This document shows positions 61,140 through 64,000 of a DNA stretch of 64,000 nucleotides, in pieces. The notes beneath the pieces are model-generated. The model did no database searches. It was not told the DNA's origin and saw only the letters and a program-made list of their open reading frames with translations. The position numbers and the translations under genes were made by a program. Source of the DNA: Candidatus Rifleibacteriota bacterium (lineage in GTDB: Bacteria > Muiribacteriota > Ozemobacteria > Ozemobacterales > Ozemobacteraceae). Numbering within the stretch: position 1 is the first letter of the stretch; the number at the start of each line of letters is the position of its first letter. The stretch spans positions 1,264-65,263 of the forward strand of contig JADFZL010000025.1 in NCBI GenBank assembly GCA_015232575.1, in the 5' to 3' direction.

Positions 61140-61970
61140 ATGAAAATTGATAAAATCAGACCAGGTGTATTTGCCTTTTTTATGTTTATTTCGAGTTTAA
61201 GTTGTGCAATTGACAATCCGATGATTGAATTACCTGCAAGCACCATTAAGCCTGCATCACCAGCTACGTCTTCCCTCGACCTTGTAAATAAAGGAGCCAT
61301 ACTCCTCAATCAGGGAAAATCTATTGAGGCAGAGAAAATTCTTTCAGATGCTGTAAAAAATAATCCCGTCTCACCTGAAGCGTTCTACAACTACGCTCTG
61401 GCATTATCATTCAATGGAAATGTCATTGAAGCTGCTTCTGCTTCACAGAAAGCGATTGAGCTTAAAAAGGATTTTCCTGCGGCACGCCTTCTTCTCGGAA
61501 CTTCTTACCTTACGACAGGAAAACCCCTTGAGGCACTGAAAGCCTTTTCAGCAGCTTTAAGTCAGATAGACAACGATAACGTATGTTATCTGCCGGCATT
61601 GTTTAATAAAGCAGTTGCACTTGGAAAACTTGAAAAATACACTGAAGCAGAAGCATGTTTTGCGGAAGTGCTGGCATCAAATCCAGATGATCCAGCTCCA
61701 GCATTTCAGATTGGCGTTCTGAAAATTAAGCAGAAAAAATGGGATCAGGCTCTTGAATGGCTTGATGCATCTAAATCAGCATTCCCACTGGAAGCTGCAA
61801 TTCTCTCTGGAAAAGCAAACGTGGAAATGGGCAACAAAGAACTTGCCGCAGAACACCTTGAGAAGGCAAAGGTAATTCTTATGGACTCTTCAGTGTTAGC
61901 GGCAGATGTAAAGGTTTCTATTGCATCAGAAGTAGAGAATCTTCAGAAAAAACTGGCAGATTTGAAGTAA
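61140..61970 (+). CDS. Exported TPR-repeat protein
   Basis: 276 residues from the ATG at 61140 (AGGAG eight bases upstream). The N-terminus is a signal sequence ending near Ser-Leu-Ser-Cys, which could be a lipobox, so it may be a lipoprotein. About six TPR units fill the rest: LVNKGAILLNQGKSIEAEKI, AFYNYALALSFNGNVIEAAS, AARLLLGTSYLTTGKPLEAL, KYTEAEACFAEVLASNPDDP, PLEAAILSGKANVEMGNKEL. It lies directly after the L,D-transpeptidase gene and is convergent with guaA, whose stop is one base away. Function not known; a periplasmic scaffold role is likely. Confidence 0.83.
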   Translation: MKIDKIRPGVFAFFMFISSLSCAIDNPMIELPASTIKPASPATSSLDLVNKGAILLNQGKSIEAEKILSDAVKNNPVSPEAFYNYALALSFNGNVIEAASASQKAIELKKDFPAARLLLGTSYLTTGKPLEALKAFSAALSQIDNDNVCYLPALFNKAVALGKLEKYTEAEACFAEVLASNPDDPAPAFQIGVLKIKQKKWDQALEWLDASKSAFPLEAAILSGKANVEMGNKELAAEHLEKAKVILMDSSVLAADVKVSIASEVENLQKKLADLK

Positions 61971-61971
61971 A

Positions 61972-63768
61972 CTACTCCCATTCGATTGTTGCTGGCGGCT
62001 TTGAAGTTATATCGTAAAGAATTTTTCCGACTCCAGGAATTTTTATGGCTTCGCGTAATATTTCGCGAAGCCTGTTTTGTGGCATTTTGAAAAAATCAGC
62101 TGTCATTGCATTTGTGGATGTTACAGGTCTGATGACAAAAATCCAGTTATTATTTTCGTCTACTGCCGGAAGGCTTATAACTGGCAATTGCCATATTTCG
62201 GACATATCTTCTGTCATACTTCTTACCAGTTGATCAACTTTTCTCAGAAGATCAGCACGGCTTTGATTTACATCAGAAGCTTTGAGTCTTACAGTATCAA
62301 GTCGTGCAAATGGAGAAAAAACCACCCTGTTGACTGTTTTGAGGCTATTAACTATTTTGACGGCACAGTCTCCGAGTTTCTGCCAGGAGAACTCGTTTGA
62401 GTCTTCGCACCATAATGCTGCCGGGTGAAGAAATGTTCTGCCATCGCCCTGTACACCAACTGATTTGACCGGCAGAATTCTGCTTTTAAAGGAAAACGTT
62501 TTACATATTTCATCAAGCTCTGGTTCTTCGGAAATATATCCGTCTTCAGCTTCTGAAGAGGCCGAAGCGAGAATTCTTATTCCAAGGCCAGGTCCTGGGA
62601 ATGGATGCCGCTGAAGAAGCTTTTCTGGAAGATTCAGTTCTCTGCCAAGCTCCCTGATTTCGTCTTTATAAAGGTCACACAGCGGTTCGAGAACCCTTCC
62701 CTGAGCAATGAGTTTTTCTATTTCCGGCACACGATTGTGATGAGTTTTTATTTTTGCGGAAGATTTGCTTCCACCGCTTTCAATCCGATCAGGATAAATT
62801 GTTCCCTGAACCAGCATCCAGTCAGTTCCTGAACTGTATTTTGCAATTTTTTCATTTAAAACATCGACAAATGTTTTTCCGATAATTTCGCGCTTCTTTT
62901 CCGGGTCATATATTCCTGCAAGCCTGCCTAGAAAGAGATTGCAAGCATCTGCAAGTTCAATATTCGAGTATCCAAGAGATGAAATATGCCTGACAATTTC
63001 TTCAGATTCGCCTTCACGCATTAAACCTGTGTCAACATGAATGGAAAAGACTCTTTCTTTACCCACCGCTTCGATACACACAGCCAGGGCAACAAGAGAA
63101 TCCACGCCTCCTGATAGGAAAAGAAGAAGATTTCTATTCATGGCTTCATGTTTTGTTTTTTCAACAATCTGCCTGCGTCTGGCTTCTGTGGTCCATTCTC
63201 TGGTCTGTGTACAAATGCTGAGAAACCTGTCGAGCATTTTTAAGCCATTCGGAGTATGCGAAACTTCCGGATGAAATTGTACACCGAAAAATTTTCCTGA
63301 ATCAGACTCAAACGCTGCAATTGAAAGAGAAGGCGACGACGCAGTAATTCTGAAACCTGCTGGAAGCTCTGAAACGTGGTCTCCGTGACTCATCCAGACA
63401 CTCTGGCTCTTTCCGAGTCCGTCAAATAAACGTGATTTTTCAGTGATATTTATTTCAGCGCTGCCATATTCACGCTTTCCACCTGTCTCGACTTTTCCGC
63501 CTGAAAGTTGTGCCAGTAGCTGATGTCCGTAGCACAATCCAAGTATTGGAACCGGACAATTGTGCAAGTCAAAATTTATGCATGGATGACCGGTTTCAAG
63601 TACAGAGTGCGGGCCCCCGGAAAAGATTATTCCAACAAGATTCTTTTCAGAAAGCGGATCAAAGGTTTCCGGGGAAACCACTTCAGAAAATACTCCAAGT
63701 GTTCTTATACGATTGGAAATCAGATGAGTATACTGTCCACCAAAATCTACAACAACAACCTTCTTCAT
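61972..63768 (-). CDS. guaA: GMP synthase (glutamine-hydrolysing), long form
   Basis: 598 residues from the ATG at 63768, with AGGAG just upstream (the immediately preceding ATG is also possible). The class I glutaminase has KVVVVDFGGQYTHLISNRI, nucleophile Cys in GLCYGHQLLAQLSGG and His-Glu in GVQFHPEVSH. The ATP-pyrophosphatase P-loop is LSGGVDSLVALAV. The dimerisation domain contains LPVKSVGVQGDGRTF and ends with ITSKPPATIEWE. Between these last blocks lies an insertion of about 85 residues. With QLPVISLPAVDENN and VIRPVTSTNAMTADF it resembles the long eukaryotic GMP synthase rather than the ~525-residue E. coli enzyme. It makes GMP from XMP, glutamine and ATP. The leader is the 76-bp repeat array. 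Confidence 0.95.
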   Translation of the reverse strand: MKKVVVVDFGGQYTHLISNRIRTLGVFSEVVSPETFDPLSEKNLVGIIFSGGPHSVLETGHPCINFDLHNCPVPILGLCYGHQLLAQLSGGKVETGGKREYGSAEINITEKSRLFDGLGKSQSVWMSHGDHVSELPAGFRITASSPSLSIAAFESDSGKFFGVQFHPEVSHTPNGLKMLDRFLSICTQTREWTTEARRRQIVEKTKHEAMNRNLLLFLSGGVDSLVALAVCIEAVGKERVFSIHVDTGLMREGESEEIVRHISSLGYSNIELADACNLFLGRLAGIYDPEKKREIIGKTFVDVLNEKIAKYSSGTDWMLVQGTIYPDRIESGGSKSSAKIKTHHNRVPEIEKLIAQGRVLEPLCDLYKDEIRELGRELNLPEKLLQRHPFPGPGLGIRILASASSEAEDGYISEEPELDEICKTFSFKSRILPVKSVGVQGDGRTFLHPAALWCEDSNEFSWQKLGDCAVKIVNSLKTVNRVVFSPFARLDTVRLKASDVNQSRADLLRKVDQLVRSMTEDMSEIWQLPVISLPAVDENNNWIFVIRPVTSTNAMTADFFKMPQNRLREILREAIKIPGVGKILYDITSKPPATIEWE

Positions 63769-63785
63769 CATCGGCTCCTTTTTTA

Positions 63786-64000
63786 GAGGGGGCACGCGCC
63801 CCCTCTCGGCATTCAAACAAGTTTGAACGCCTCACTCCCCGCGTTCAAGCACTTTGTGCTTGAGGGGGCACGCGCCCCCTCTCGGCATTCAAACAAGTTT
63901 GAACGCCTCACTCCCCGCGTTCAAGCACTTTGTGCTTGAAGGGGAACGCGACCCACTCGGCATTCAAACAAGTTTGAATACCTCACTCCCCGCGCTCGAG
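63786..64000. repeat. 76-bp palindromic tandem repeat array upstream of guaA, open at window edge
   Basis: Landmarks GAGGGGGCACGCG at 63786 and 63862 and GAAGGGGAACGCG at 63938 are exactly 76 bp apart. Each unit holds three dyads: GAGGGGGCACGCGCCCCCTC, TTCAAACAAGTTTGAA, and TCAAGCAC-TTT-GTGCTTGA. The third unit is diverging, and the array continues beyond 64000. A diverged relative is at 19851-19892. Confidence 0.85.

Noticed and set aside
63786..64000. CRISPR array
   Set aside because: The period is constant and the spacers between the short dyads are part of the repeat itself, not unique; no cas genes are in the window.

Overview
The window reads as a chromosomal segment of a Gram-negative, cell-dividing, sugar-fermenting bacterium. 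It carries a TolC/RND efflux system, many signal peptides and lipoproteins, ftsQAZ, and no phage or plasmid functions. It has HPr kinase, YvcK and a full glucose PTS beside an outer-membrane-type export system. It also has large secreted peptidases, VCBS/propeller proteins, TPR/HEAT proteins and a giant cyclase. This mix is compatible with an uncultured candidate-phylum lineage such as Riflebacteria, but that placement is inference only. The DNA is AT-leaning, and GTG/TTG starts are used for several core genes (yvcK, ftsQ, ftsA, ftsZ, murI).

Layout. 1-2835 (-): 3' -truncated surface lipoprotein made of Ig-like domains and near-identical 87-residue repeats. 3057-3851 (-): membrane-anchored esterase. 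4042-6248 (+): hprK-yvcK. 6261-7967 (-): VF530-family protein, an unknown partner and a secreted protein. 8220-15440 (-): M30 metallopeptidase, VCBS-repeat protein and S8 subtilase. 15883-17172 (-): AbiEi-like/winged-helix fusion regulator. 17385-19848 (-): sugar-phosphate transferase and a bacterial-PH-like membrane protein. 20138-22445 (+): a small ORF and GT9 and GT2 glycosyltransferases. 23104-27501 (-): two-gene glucose PTS. 27587-28540 (-): ferredoxin-type aldo/keto reductase. 28676-34858 (-): about 2060-residue tandem class III cyclase. 35036-36340 (-): two small exported proteins. 36616-42195 (+): TPR/TerB-like, unknown, secreted and HEAT-repeat operon. 42516-43160 (-): propeller protein. 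43446-45164 (+): adenine deaminase with a signal peptide. 45475-48806 (+): ftsQAZ. 48893-53376 (+): radical SAM protein, BMP lipoprotein, murI and a secreted HExxH protein. 53714-59813 (-): arsR-tolC-adaptor-RND efflux operon. 60089-61970 (+): L,D-transpeptidase and TPR protein. 61972-63768 (-): guaA, followed by a 76-bp tandem repeat running off the window.

How parts fit. HprK (4042), the P-Ser site in the HPr domain of the fused EIIA-HPr-EI protein (24889), YvcK and a class III cyclase together suggest a carbon-status signalling network. ftsQAZ, murI, the L,D-transpeptidase and YvcK are envelope and division functions. The most unusual item is the cyclase. Its two catalytic domains lack complementary catalytic residues, so one polypeptide could form a single mammalian-like active site. 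Dispersed small repeats are frequent: a 144-bp MITE-like element, palindromes, and repeat fragments captured in coding sequence.
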